From NCBI GenBank assembly GCA_023014485.1, contig JAJOZX010005610.1:223501-287500 (forward strand): 64,000 nucleotides of DNA. Direction: 5' to 3'. Source of the DNA: Bathynomus jamesi (Eukaryota; Arthropoda; Malacostraca; Isopoda; Cirolanidae). The notes under the pieces are model-generated. The model searched no databases. It was given only the letters and a program-made list of their open reading frames with translations, and was not told the DNA's origin. The translations under genes and the position numbers were made by a program. Positions 47,353 to 59,208 of this stretch are shown piece by piece; positions within the stretch are counted from its first letter, which is position 1; each line of letters starts with the position of its first letter.

Positions 47353-50048
47353 AAATTGAACGAATTTAAGGCGATAATTTATTCCAGGAGCTACGATATA
47401 GTTGCTATAACCGAAACGTGGTTAAATATCGTAACTCGGGACTTGTTGGGGGAACTTGATATAGCGGGTTTTAAAGTTTTTACTAAAGATAGGTTACACA
47501 GGATTGGTGGCGGCGTTTTGTTGTACATTTGTAATTCCCTTAGGGCTATCTAGGTTAAGATAGATTTTCCGGCAGCAATTAATGCGATATGCGTTGAAGT
47601 TCGGGCGCGTAGTATTGGCTTTAATTTCGTTGTTTGTAGACCTCCCGTTCAACCCCTCGATACCGATACTAGATTTTACACACTTCTTAGTAACTTTATT
47701 AATAATTGGGATAGTATAGTTGTCGGAGACTTTAACTGCCCTAACGTTAATTACGAGACTTTTACTGGTAATGATAAGGGTTCGAGACTGATTGAGTTCA
47801 TGGGAGATAATGTTTTACGACAGATGGTTACCGAACCAACGCGCCGTGACAATATTTTAGACGTGGTGATGACGAACGACGAAAATGTAGAAGGTTTGGA
47901 AGTAGGTGAGAGTTTGGGATGTAGTGATCATCAAATTATTAGGTTTAAGCTATTGATAGAAAACAGTAAGGATAGTAACGTAACAGAAGTCCCTGATTTT
48001 CGTAGGGCTAATTTTGATAGTTTTGTGGATAGGATGAGGGTAGTGGACTGGGATAACTTATTTGTGGGTAATGACGCAAATTTTTATTGGGAGGCGTTTA
48101 AAGAAAGTTTTTGAATATCGAAAGGGTGTTTATCCGCGTAGGCCCAAGCGCGCAAGTAATCATGGTAGGCCCGAGTGGTAGACTAGGGAAATGGGTGAGT
48201 TCATAAACGAGCGTAACAGGGCGTATAGACTTAATAAGCGCAATGGCACGATAGCTAACTTTAATGGATATATCGAGCTTAGACGTCAGGTTAAAAGATC
48301 TGTTAGGAATGCTAAGCATAATTTTGAGATATTGTAGCTGCGGATAGTAAACATAATCCGAAAGTTTTTTGACTACGTCAATAATCGTAAGCCGATAAAA
48401 GCTAACATAGGCCTTCTAGTGGACACTAACAGCGCTTTGGTTTCCGACGCTTAGGCGATGGCGGGTATTTTTTACTTTTTTGTGACAGTTTTTATCGTAG
48501 AAGACGTAATGTCTCCGACGTGGACGATATCGTTCCATTTAGTAGCGAGACTATTTTGAATAAAATAACTGTTCACGGGGGTGATATTGCGCATTATATC
48601 AATAAGCTAAAAGTTAGCAAGGCTCCAGGCCCTGACGCGCTTTATCCTAGACATTTGAAAAATTTGAAAGTTATCGTAAGCCCCTTAACAAAAATTTTTG
48701 GTAAGTCACGAAGTGGAGATTATTCCTGAAGACTTCAAATTAGCTAACATTACGCCTATTTTTAAAAAAGGTACCCGCACAGTATAGCTAGCAATTATAG
48801 GCTATTAGCTTAACGTCAATTGTCGGTGAACTTTTGGAATCCGTAGTTAGGGATCGTATCGTCGATCACTTAGAAAGTCGCGATTTGATTAATAGTAGTC
48901 AGCATGGGTTTCGACACCATAAATCTTTAACTAATTTGTCAGAGTTTTATAACGAAATAGTGCGCGAGTACGATAGCCATAGAGCGCCGACGTTATTTAT
49001 TTAGACTTTAAGAAAGCGTGCGATACAGTTCCGCAGAGAAGATTAATTGCGAAGGTTAAAGCGCACGGTATACGCGGTCAGGTAGCTAACTGGTTAGAGG
49101 AATGGCTTCGTGCCAGGAAACAAGAGGGTCGTTGTTAATGGTAAGCAATCAAGGTGGTTGGATATAGGTAGCGGTGTCCCTCAGGGTTCAGTGTTAGGCC
49201 CATTGCTATTCATAATCTACATTAATGACACAGATGTAGGCTTGATCAGTAACATGTCAAAATTCGCGGACGATACTAAAATAGGTGATAAAGTTGTTAA
49301 CGTGAACGATAGCAATAGGCTCAAAGATGTAAATAAGATTATGGAGTGGACGGATAAGTTGCAGATGCAATTTAATGTAGACAAATGCAAAGTTTTGCAT
49401 ATAGGTTCTCGTAACAACAATTACATGTACACGATGGATGATAGACAGTTAGCGACCGTTGACGAGAAAGTAGATTTAGGCGTACGTGTATCTAAGAATT
49501 TAAAAGTTAGGAACCAGTCCCTGGAGTCTTGCACAAAAGCTAATAGGATGTTAGACTTCATAACGCGTAATTTCGAATTTAAATCGAATAATATTGTTTC
49601 CCCCTTTACATAGTCAGGCTTCACTTAGAATGTGCTGTTCAGTTTTGGTGCTCGTATTTACTGTACGTGAGGATATTGATAGGTTGGAAAGGGTTCAGCG
49701 ACGCGCCACGAAACTAATTCCGCCACTACGCAACAAGTCTTACGAAGATAGGATTAAAGAGTTAGACTTGCATTCACTCGAAACTAGGAGATTAATCGGG
49801 GGAGCTTATTGAAGTTTTCAAAATCGTTAATAAAATCAATAACGTAAATTTTGGCATTGTTCACTTTTGATAATAGCAATACTCGTAGTAACGGATTTGA
49901 ATTACGAGGCAGAAGTTTCATTACTAACATCGCTGAAAACTTTACGTTTAAAATAATTGATTTTTCCGCGTCCGTCGTGAACTCTACCAGCGTCAATATG
50001 TTTAAAAACCGTTTAGATAGGCATTTTAAAAATATTAACGTCGTTTAA
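47353..50048 (+). pseudogene. CR1-like LINE endonuclease and reverse transcriptase, broken
   Basis: Endonuclease: KAIIYSRSYDIVAITETWLN, IGGGVLLYICN, SIVVGDFNCPNVNYE and LGCSDHQIIRF. RT: INKLKVSKAPGPDALYPRHL near 48600, HGFRHHKSLTN near 48904, LDFKKACDTV near 49000, SGVPQGSVLGPLLFIIYIND near 49175 and KFADDTKIGD near 49258. C-terminal region: [20 protein letters not shown]. At least eight frame breaks or stops. Confidence 0.88.
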
Positions 50049-50514
50049 AATAATAAAACAATTAGCAACAGGAGTTCTAGGGGTAATGGTCGAGGTTTGA
50101 GTCTGTTGACGATTAATGCCAGCTTGTGACATGCTAGCGTGTGATATGCCAGTAACAAATTTAAAAAAAAAGACTAACACGAACTTAGATGTAGCTAACC
50201 CACTTTTTGTTATACTCTTCATACTTTTTTCTTATCCTCTCTTTACTTGAATGTCTGTAGTTTGCATGGTATGAGAGTGCTTGAGTTAATACTATTCTCT
50301 TCGATTATTTTTCCGACTTGTCGGCAGTGGCCGGCGGATGATGATGGTGAGTCTCTCTCTCTTTTTCTGAATGAATATTAACCCATGAATGATAAGTTTT
50401 GCTCTTACTTAACCCCTTATTCTCTTCTTTTTAACTCCCTCTCGGCCTAACCTTAGAGTGGACCTTAGGGTCTTTGTTAGCCTTAGCTTTTGTAGATCAT
50501 CAACACTCGCCCTA

Positions 50515-50640
50515 TTTCATTTATTCGCAAACTTTGTCATCCAAAGCTTCAGCTTATCTTCGCGAAAGGATGGAAAAGCCACTTCACTAGTTATATTCGT
50601 TGGTACAACTTAAACTCGGCACATCATTCATCATATCTTT
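50515..50640 (-). repeat. Inverted copy of the 41690-41830 segment
   Basis: About 125 bp immediately after the LINE 3' end, complementary to 41690-41830. The pair brackets the PolB relic and the LINE cluster in inverted orientation. Confidence 0.7.
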
Positions 50641-50873
50641 TGTTGCGAAAACTCGTGACACCTGCATCAGCATACCAATAAATTATTTGTACTTCAGTTT
50701 GATTCAGGCAGCTTATTTAATCTTTAAATATTTAGAAGGGCGCAAGGGATGTTTGTATTTTTATACCCACATCGTCCGATTTTAGAAGAGTACCATTTCA
50801 CTAGAACTTTGCAAGCATCACCACCTCCAGCCATATTCACAAGGGTAGAAATCATGTGGACTGTATAAACAAA
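50641..50873. other. Non-coding, nothing recognised
   Basis: No supported gene or repeat. Confidence 0.4.
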
Positions 50874-50988
50874 CAAGGGTGGCCATGAAGTCTGGAAACA
50901 CAACATGTATTAAGATAATTTTTTTCTCCGTTGCGGATAACCTACAATTCCGAGGAAAATTTTGTTTCCAGACTTTATGGCCACCGTG
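50874..50988. mobile_element. Small mariner-type MITE (115 bp)
   Basis: Ends CAAGGGTGGCCATGAAGTCT and its near complement (AGACTTTATGGCCACCGTG). The interior is AT-rich. Confidence 0.75.
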
Positions 50989-51409
50989 TAGTAGAAATAT
51001 TTTTAACTAGCCAACGCTATTAGGCACGCTGTACTATTTCAACAACTGAATTTTGCATTCACGGGAAATGGCAAAATAGTGAAGCGTGATACTTCGATCA
51101 CTCGCAAGGCTTTATTTATCAAGAGGCTGTCGGTGATTAAAAATGAATGCATTGTTGGTTGATCAGAATTTTAATGTGGGCATGGCTTACTTCCATTTTA
51201 AAACATGAAAGACATTGGAAAACAATGTTAACACAGTGATACTTAGAACGTGATAGCACGTTACTTTCTTTCAGAAAGTTTTGGAATTCAGAACATGCAG
51301 TAATTATGCTGTTTTATAATTATATTTTTAATTATTATTTACTTTACGATATATATATCTTGCTGTCTCCGTACAGGGGTCTAGTCCACCCCTGAATAAA
51401 GTACGCATC
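50989..51409. other. Non-coding, nothing recognised
   Basis: AT-rich; no supported feature. Confidence 0.5.
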
Positions 51410-51740
51410 CGGGTGGCCCATAATTCAGGAACCATAGGAATATTTTTTTTCTTATAATTCTTGTATTGTCTAATACTGTAATGTTTCTTTATTTTCTTTT
51501 TGATGAATTACCTGGATGACGTACCGATAAACAAACAACGTGGCATGTTGTTTCACCAAGACTGTGCACCTCCTCATTTGGCCGATTGGCCGAAGAGGTC
51601 CCATCGAATAGCCACCCAGGTCACCAGATATAACTCCACTCGATTTTTTTTAATCAAAAGAAGAAAAAATAGAAAGCACAAGAATTAGTAGGAAAAAAGA
51701 ATACAATTATTCCTATGGTTCCTGAATTATGGGCCACCTG
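51410..51740 (+). mobile_element. Deleted mariner with transposase fragment
   Basis: Ends GGGTGGCCCATAATTCAGGA and its complement. The interior reads GMLFHQDCAPPH (second catalytic Asp region) and a remnant of the third near 51600-51650 (ACTCCACTCGATTTT, TPLDF-like). The N-terminal half is gone. Confidence 0.8.
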
Positions 51741-51749
51741 GTATATGCG

Positions 51750-51925
51750 CTTCGGTGGTATAGTTAGCATCGCTGGCTACGGATCCACCAGTTCTGGGTT
51801 CTATTCCTGGTGACGGCAGCCGGTGCGCAGCAAACCCAGCTGTTTATCCTTCCATACGATAAAAATTGGCTGGTAGATAAATACGTACCCTGGATAGCCT
51901 AGTGGTTAAGACGCATATTCGCACT
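51750..51925 (+). mobile_element. Composite tRNA-derived SINE, 3' truncated
   Basis: TTCGGTGGTATAGTTAGCAT, B box GGGTTCTATTCCTG, linker CAGCTGTTTATCCTTCCATA and second head TACCCTGGATAGCCTAGTGG; it stops after the second A box. Confidence 0.8.
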
Positions 51926-52002
51926 ACAAGACAGGGACATTTTTCGCTGAATTTAAAATTTATTAAAGCACTAGTTGCTCCAGTTAGCAGATTGATCTAG
52001 TT

Positions 52003-52370
52003 ATGAACTCGGTGTCTGTTCGAAATAGACTGGACACGTTCTATATTAATGGATTTTTAGTGGATGAGGCAATGATTCAGCGGATTACGAAGAAAGATAG
52101 CTTTACAAGTTCTATTTTGTGGAACCTATGCCAAAGCTGAAATACCACGAGGGTCCTGACATGAATAGCGCAACAGGATATATATATTGAATAAAGACAG
52201 GACAAGGTACGCACTGGGTCGCCATATACACGATAAAACGCTAGATAAATGCTGTATTTATGATTTTCTAAGCATGCCGCCATTTTATGATTACTGTATA
52301 ACGAGTTTCCTAAAACAGCTGAATAAAATTAATGTCATATGGAACCCTCATCATCTCTAGCAAACGCTCT
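52003..52370 (+). pseudogene. Possible Polinton adenain-like protease relic
   Basis: Open from ATG 52003 to TGA near 52130 (MNSVSVRNRLDTFYINGFLV then DEAMIQRITKK). After frame breaks GTHWVAIYTI is readable near 52205-52235, matching the catalytic His block of adenovirus-type proteases, and CCIYDFLSMPPF near 52250-52285 matches the following Asp-containing block (usually FDSFG..PP). The C-terminal Cys block is not seen. Together with the PolB relic this suggests pieces of one Polinton split by LINE insertions. Moderate confidence only. Confidence 0.5.
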
Positions 52371-53688
52371 ACAGCAATGTATGCGTTCATTAGTTTATTA
52401 TTTTTACTGTACATGATAAGGCGTGATTTTCTGAATGTTTAAACTATAACCAGCAAATAAACGATATTTGTGTGTAAATATAGAAATTTTCTTTGTAAAT
52501 AAAGTGCCATGTATAGTGTACTAATAAAACGTATAATTAAATCATGCAGTTCTTGTATACAATTTTTTGAATGACGTTTACGTATGTAAAGTAGGTGTAA
52601 AACGATGTAATTCCTATCACATTAATGTATTAATAAAACAATTAAATCATAGTGTTTATGAACCTTATATCGGCGTTTGACTCTTAAATAATTAAAGCTT
52701 TTGTGGTATGTATAAAAAAATTAACTGAACAGAAATTCAGATCAAACTGCCATAATAAGTGTCGGATCTTGCAATCTATCATCACAACTTCACAATGGCA
52801 GACTGGATAATTAATTATTTATTGGACCACGGAATGTTACCTTATGCTTCAAAGGGAAAAACCACAATCAATCCCTCATTTATGTTGACTCAAGAGTACA
52901 ATTTATTCTTGGTTTATGTTAACTCTGGCCTAAATAGGCCAACTTCAAAGAACTATTTTCAGATAAAATTAAGTAGGACCACATGGTCCTTTATCTTACC
53001 CTTATTTTCACTTAACTATGACGGCAAGTTAAAGCTGCTCCTATGCATGACATTCAACTAAGATGAGAAAAGCCCTTTCTTGCACAAAGTGTCGGTTTCA
53101 GAAGGACGACAAATTTGGAAAGAACTCTCTCCTGATTAGATGCAACAACGGCTAAACAGCATGATGTCTCAATTTAGAAATAACTTTGAAATTAAACTTC
53201 TGTAGTTTTATTAAAAAAGAATAAGAATGAGCTCACTCCCTGAATTAATCATAATAATAGTAAATTTTCGACTAGGCATCTTGGCGTAGTCACCTCGGAT
53301 GTTATCATTGGGCCTTTGCAACAATATCCAGACTGGCATAAGTCTTTTATTGAGCTCCAAAAATTAAATTCAGAAACGCATTTAAACTTTGTGACACTCA
53401 TCTGAAGCTTCGGTAAATGCTTTGGGGGAAAAAACATTCATGTCTTCACTACTTGGGTTTTCCGACTACCCATTATAAAAATCGTTAACTAACTACTTGC
53501 AACATGAATAGGTCATGCGTCTAACGACCAGAAGTATTAATACAATTAGGCTAACTGTCAACAGTTCTGCAGAAGCATTTTTCCATGCTCTGTGCTTGAT
53601 TAAGCCAAGCATTTAATAACTGCAGATTTAGACTGTCCAACCTACGGAAAGGAAAAAAAAAAAGATTTTTCCCATGTAAAAGTTCATT
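52371..53688. other. Non-coding, nothing recognised
   Basis: AT-rich. The 100-codon frame at 52759-53061 has no family resemblance and AT-driven composition, so it is not called. Confidence 0.5.
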
Positions 53689-53917
53689 TACACTGCGTTC
53701 GCACTTATTAAACAGATTACATTTTCTCTAATGTTTTCAAAAGTTTTTCCCCGATTTCAATGAAATTTGTAGCAAATAATCACTATATATAGCAGCATTG
53801 ATGGTATTAATTTCGATAAAATATTTTGATAATTAAAATAATTATCTCATTTTATTGAAAAATATGTAAAATATTGTGTTCCGAATTATTAAGCAAGTAT
53901 TCTATTTACGGATCTAA

Positions 53918-54265
53918 ATGGTGAAAATGGGTAAGAAGAAGGATTTAACATTAACTGAGAAAAGAAAAATAGTCAAGTTACTCGCTGAAAATATAAAATC
54001 TATTGAAATTGCGAAGCAGTTTCGCAGAGCTTATCAAACTGTAAACACTCTTGTAGCGGAGGGTACCAAACTGAGGCAGCGAAATAATAAAGGAGCTATA
54101 AGAAAAGTGACAAGGCGGCAGATATGTATCTGTAATCAAGCGCAAACTGCAAAGCATCCATTGTCCTTAAGTAAAGAGGTTTTTGAGCAGGCTGGCATAC
54201 ATAATGTACCAAGAACATCTCGATGTGGAATCCTCCAAATAATTGGCAAGACGTGTAAACCTACG
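53918..54265 (+). pseudogene. Tc1/mariner-type transposase N-terminal fragment, left arm
   Basis: MVKMGKKKDLTLTEKRKIVK, LLAENIKSIEIAKQFRRAYQ (helix-turn-helix) and GIHNVPRTSRCGILQIIGKT (second helix-turn-helix) are intact up to the insertion point. The frame resumes at 59049 with IQS-like sequence and KKQRVEWASQYLKTDYNTVL, then LLTDE followed by a TGA stop. The catalytic second half is missing. Confidence 0.85.
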
Positions 54266-55090
54266 TGTGAAAAAAACTATATAGGGCTATGGGTTGATTG
54301 CCTGATACCCTCATCCGTTGGAAATTTCCAGCAGACTTCAGTGGAGAGTTACCGACAAAAGCCCTGTTTTTTCGTTAGAGAGTTATGTATGTGTAGGTCT
54401 TTAATTAAAGGACCTCTTTATATTTAATTGTTTTCGATAATTCTAGCCTCAGGATTTTAGATGTCTATATACGAACGAAAGAAATTTTTCCCACCTTATT
54501 TTCGCTGAGCGTTAGTTTGCTTCGATGTAGGGCGTGACGGTCTTCTTCGATGTAGGGCCGTTACGATGGAGCCTACACTGCGAGTTGACACTTTGTAACT
54601 AATATAGGCAGTCACTAATTAAACCCCTGAAGGAATAGGCCTATCCTTTTTATAGTTATTAGGTTTTATATTGTAAGTAATTCACTCAGAATTTTAGGGA
54701 AGACGAAACACATCTTCCCTGCTTAAAGCGTTCGCTGTAACATAAAGAGCTCCGAGCCAGAGCCGCTATAATATATCTTTGTAATTTAGTATAAATTGTT
54801 GATTTGGCAAATGTTGTTGACCCTTGCCTTGATGTAATCTCATGAGTTAGTAAATGGAAAATTTTGAACACGAGATCATAATTTGGTTTCTGTTGTTATG
54901 CAGGCCCGACGCCTACATATGGGTTCTATGTATGTATGGCAATCATTTCATTCCCATTAGGCTATTGTCACCAATCCCGAGGCAATTTTGTATAGATATT
55001 TAATTCAATTAATTAATAATTTATATTTAATTATGAAGTAAAGGTATCACATACGATACCATGTTGTAAGCGCGTATAGTTTTTTTATAT
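54266..55090. repeat. Left long terminal repeat
   Basis: About 825 bp. Contains CTTCGATGTAGGG twice and AATAGGCCTATCC, a word related to the internal satellite. A run TGGGGGGG follows directly, where a primer-binding site would lie, but it matches no tRNA that I can name. Confidence 0.75.
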
Positions 55091-55660
55091 ACTGGGGGGG
55101 GGGGGGGGCCGGAGAAAAATTTGTGTTATAGATCAAATTTTTTGATAAACTGTGTTTTTTAAACTATGTGAAATGGATTAAAAAGAATGAAATAGGAATT
55201 TAGGAAGAGAAAGGTTACTCAAGACCTATTTAAATATAAAAGTTCAAGAGGCTAACTTCTCAAGTTTAGTTAAAGTTATGTCAATCAGTTTGACTTCCCT
55301 TAGGTATAGGAAATTTATGGAATTAAAGTAAAGCTAAGCATTTTAACTTTGCTCATTATTTTTGTAAATTTTATAAGTTACCAGTTTTTAAATGCTGGTT
55401 TATTAATGTTGTTTTGGAGTTTTGTCACGTTTTGTTTTGGTAACGATTTATGTTTTGAAGTGATTTCTACGTTGGTGAGTTAATTGAAATGTACTGTACT
55501 TCCATGTTGTGTTGTTTGGTTAAAAGAGTTTGTACTGTATTCAAACCTCCTACCACTTCAGACTAGTCAATACCCTTAGTTTTAGTAGAGTAAATGTTAC
55601 TCCTCCACAGGTAGATCTGGAGGGCTTGGGGCTTTGAATCCTGTACTGTTTTTGTGTTGT
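55091..55660. other. Interior of the LTR-type element, unique part
   Basis: No open frame resembling gag or pol. Confidence 0.5.
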
Positions 55661-56340
55661 TTGGTCTCTGGCCAAGGGAGGCCACAAGACCCTTGTTGTT
55701 TGGTCTCTGGCCAAGGGAGGCCACAAGACCCTTGTTGTTTGGTCTCTGGCCAAGGGAGGCCACAAGACCCTTGTTGTTTGGTCTCTGGCCAAGGGAGGCC
55801 ACAAGACCCCTGTTGTTTGGTCTCTGGCCAAGGGAGGCCACAAGACCCCTGTTGTTTGGTCTCTGGCCAAGGGAGGCCACAAGACCCCTGTTGTTTGGCC
55901 TCTGGAGGCCACAAGACCCCTGTTGTTTGGCCTCTGGAGGCCACAAGACCCCTGTTGTTTGGCCTCTGGCCAAGGGAGGCCACAAGACCCCGTTGTTTGG
56001 TCTCTGGCCAAGGGAGGCCACAAGACCCTTGTTGAATATGTTGGGCTATGGCCAAGGGTAGGCCATCAGCCGTTTGCTGAATTTGTTGGGCTATGGCCAA
56101 GGGAGGCCATCAGCCGTTTGATGAATTTGTTGGGCTATGGCCAAGGGAGGCCATCAGCCGTTTGATGAATTTGTTGGGCTATGGCCAAGGTAGGCCAAGG
56201 CCCTTTGATGATCTGTTGGGCTATGACCAAGGTAGGCCATCAGCCGTTTGATGAATTTGTTGGGCTATGGCTAAGGTAGGCCATCAGCCCTTTGGAATAG
56301 AATAGTTTGGACTATGGCCAAAGTAGCCATAAAGCCCTTT
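55661..56340. repeat. Tandem repeat 1, 39-bp then 44-bp units
   Basis: About nine 39-bp units (GGTCTCTGGCCAAGGGAGGC...) to 56035, followed by about six 44-bp variants (GGGCTATGGCCAAGGGAGGC...). The shared centre is TGGCCAAGGGAGGCCA, itself palindromic. Because 39 is divisible by three, all frames stay open and make false proteins on both strands. Confidence 0.93.
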
Positions 56341-56498
56341 AGAGTAGAGTAGTTTGTTTGTATGTGTCACTGTCTAACCATATAATTTTTGGCACAAAAT
56401 TATGTACATAGAATCAGAGCACAGCAATAAAAGCTTTTACTCTCCGATCCTTGGTTATGTTTAGACAGGTTGTCGTGTTTGACACATGGAAAGAGTAC

Positions 56499-56530
<32 letters not shown>

Positions 56531-56724
56531 ATTCTTCCTTAAAAGAAGAGTTGGTTGTTTGGAGTCGTATGTATATATTTATATACTGTACCGTACGTAT
56601 GTGTGTAAATGTGTATTTTGTTATCGGGTTTTATTTTTGGGTTTTGGGTTAGGTTAACCAATTTGGCTGAGTAAAGATCCTCAAATGTTGCATTTGAGAC
56701 CCTTATATCAAGCCTTGTCTGTTT
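56341..56724. other. Interior spacer with (TG)n run
   Basis: TG run at about 56503-56530; otherwise unique. Confidence 0.5.
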
Positions 56725-57366
56725 TATGCCTATATGTGAAATAGGACTTAGAATGTGTTACGCCTATATGTCAAATAGGACTTAAAATAGGTTGTGCCTA
56801 TATGTCAAATAGGACTTAAAATAGGTTGTGCCTATATGTGAAATAGAACTTAGAATGTGTTACGCCTATATGTGAAATAGGACTTAGAATGTGTTACGCC
56901 TATATGTCAAATAGGACTTAAAATAGGTTGGCCTATATGTCAAATAGGACTTGGATTGTGTTACGCCTATATATCAAATAGGACTTGGATTGTGTTACGC
57001 CTATATATCAAATAGGACTTAGAATAGGTTGTGCCTATATGTGAAATAGGACTTAAAATAGGTTGTGCCTATATGTGAAATAGGACTTAAAATAGGTTGC
57101 CTATATGTCAAATAGGACTTAAAATAGGTTGTGCCTATATGTCAAATAGGACTTAAAATAGGTTGTGCCTATATGTCAAATAGGACTTAAAATAGGTTGT
57201 GCCTATATGTCAAATAGGACTTAGAATGTGTTACGCCTATATGTCAAATAGGACTTAGAATGCGTTACGCCTACATATCAAATATGACTTGGAATAGGTT
57301 GCGCCTATATCAAATAGGACTTGGAATAGGTTGGCCTATATGTCAAATAGGACTTAGAATAGGTTA
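56725..57366. repeat. Tandem repeat 2, about 34-bp units
   Basis: About eighteen units of GCCTATATGTCAAATAGGAC followed by TTAAAATAGGTTGT, with variants ending GAATGTGTTAC. CCTAT...ATAGG inverted words dominate. Confidence 0.93.
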
Positions 57367-57689
57367 CGAATAGGTGTTAGGTGGGTGTAGGTTTGAATTC
57401 GTGCAATTGCTTTAGGTCTTTGTGATGTTACAGTTCCGAATTGAATTTTGTGATGTTACAGTTCTAAGTTTAATTTTGCGATGTTAATGAGTCTTATGAG
57501 TAAGTTAAATTGCTGAAATAAATTTTATAACCTACACCACAGGTTGAATTATAAATTTAGTGTTTTTAGTTAGGATAGGCCTTGAGTGTAAAGAGTAGGG
57601 CCTACTTTGTGAGGTAGGATTCTTGTATATTTAATTGCAAATTGTAGTGTTTGAAGTAGGCCTTTAGTGTATGAGTATGTTATGCCTAT
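57367..57689. other. Interior spacer
   Basis: Repeats of GTGATGTTACAGTTC near 57420-57480; nothing coding. Confidence 0.5.
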
Positions 57690-58060
57690 TAGTTAAGATA
57701 AAGTGATTTGGGCCTACTAAATAGCCGTGTGTGTTTGGCCTACTAAATACGCTTAGGTTGAAATTGGCCTATTTTTAGGACCTAAAATGAGTTAAGCCTG
57801 TTAAATGAACAAGGCTTTGTTTGGAGTTAAAGAGTAGGACCTATTAAATAAGCTTAATGTTGTGGGCCTATTAAATAGGCTTGTTGAAATTTGCCTATTT
57901 TTTAAAGGACTTAAAATGAGTTAAGCCTATTAAATCAACAAGGCTTTGTTTTGAGTTAAAGAGTAGGACCTATTAAATAGGCTTAATGTTGTGGGCCTAT
58001 TTTTATAGGACCTAAAATGAGTTATGCCTGTTAAATGAACAAGCCTTTGTTTTCGGTTAG
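57690..58060. repeat. Tandem repeat 3, about 130-bp units
   Basis: About two and a half units containing GGACCTAAAATGAGTTAAGC, GAGTTAAAGAGTAGGACCTA and GGCCTATTAAATAGGC. It shares the AATAGGCCTATT vocabulary of repeat 2. Confidence 0.82.
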
Positions 58061-58223
58061 TGTAAAGGTAAAGGGATCGGTTCCCAGTTACATAGGCCAC
58101 CATATGAAAAAACTATAGTGGGGTTATGGTTGAAATTGGGGTTAGGCCTAATGAGGTAAGCCTAGCCACTGTGTGTGTAAGTGTAAATTTTAGAGGGGTC
58201 AGTTCCCCATATACGGGCCACCA

Positions 58224-59043
58224 TGTGAAAAATTATAGAGGGTTATGGGTTGATTGCCTGATACCCTCATCCGTTGGAAATTTCCAGCAGACTTCAGTGG
58301 AAAGTTACCGACAAAATCCCTATGTTTTTTCATTAGAGAGTTATGTATGTGTAGGTCTTTAAAGGACCTCTTTATATTTAATTGTTTTCGGTAATTCTAG
58401 CCTCAGGATTTTAGATGTCTATATGCGAACGAAAGAAATTTTTCCCACCTTATTTTCACTGGGCCTTAGTTTGCTTCGATGTAGGGCGTGACTGTCTTCT
58501 TCGATGTAGGGCCGTTACGATGGAGCCTACACTGAGAGTTGACACTTTGTAACTAATATAGGCAGTCACTAATTAAACCCCTGAAGGAATAGGCCTATCC
58601 TTTTTATAGTTATTAGGTTTTATATTATAAGGAATTCACTCAGACCTTTAGGGAAGACGAAACACATCTTCCCTGCTTAAAGCGTTCGCTGTAACATAAA
58701 GAGCTCCGAGCCAGAGCCGCTATAATATATCTTCATAATTTAGTATAAATTGTTGATTTGGCAAATGTTGTTGACCCTTGCCTTGATGTAATCTCATGAG
58801 TTAGTAAATGGAAAATTTTGAACACGAGATCATAATTTGGTTTCTGTTGTTATGCAGGCCCGACGCCTACATATGGGTTCTATGTATGTATGGCAATCAT
58901 TTCATTCCCATTAGGCTATTGTCGCCAATCCCGAGGCAATTTTGTATAGATATTTAATTCAATTAATTAATAATTTATATTTAATTATGAAGTAAAGGTA
59001 TCACATACGATACCATGTTGTAAGCGCGTATAGTTTTACCATA
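58224..59043. repeat. Right long terminal repeat
   Basis: 820 bp, colinear with the left copy with scattered substitutions and short indels. Confidence 0.75.
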
Positions 59044-59208
59044 CTATGATTCAGTCACTATTAACACCCAGGTTCAAGAAGCAGCGTGTTGAATGGGCGA
59101 GTCAGTACTTGAAAACAGATTATAATACTGTATTGTTAACCGATGAATGAAGAGCAACCCTTGAGGGATCTGATGGTTGGTCAAGAAGATGGATTGCTAA
59201 GGGTCAAT

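Larger units (their letters stand above)
45330..50512 (+). mobile_element. CR1-like LINE, near full length, interrupted by a mariner
   Basis: Order: ORF1 (45330-46445) with a Cys-rich N-terminus and an SGNH-esterase-like domain, mariner insertion (46446-47351), endonuclease (47353-48000), RT (48520-49613), RT C-terminal region (49670-50048) and 3' UTR to GTAGATC near 50500. ORF1 esterase domains are known from the CR1/L2 group. Many frame breaks make it inactive. Confidence 0.88.
54266..59043. mobile_element. Non-autonomous LTR-type element with satellite-filled interior
   Basis: Direct repeats 54266-55090 and 58224-59043, about 96% alike, both starting TGTGAAAAA. The flanking 5 bp are CTACG (54261-54265) and CTATG (59044-59048), a target duplication with one change. 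The interrupted transposase reads on across it once one copy is removed. The 3.1-kb interior has no gag or pol; it holds three families of tandem repeats. A GTTCCCCATATACGGGCCACC segment precedes the right repeat and has a second diverged copy near 58078-58110. Confidence 0.75.

Noticed and set aside
52759..53061. 100-codon open frame
   Set aside because: AT-driven composition and no recognisable motif; not adjacent to any supported gene structure.
55550..56165. Overlapping long open frames on both strands (up to 167 codons)
   Set aside because: They are produced by a 39-bp tandem repeat; the unit length is a multiple of three, so all frames stay open.
55661..57366. CRISPR-like array
   Set aside because: Units are contiguous tandem repeats with no unique spacers, in an animal genome.
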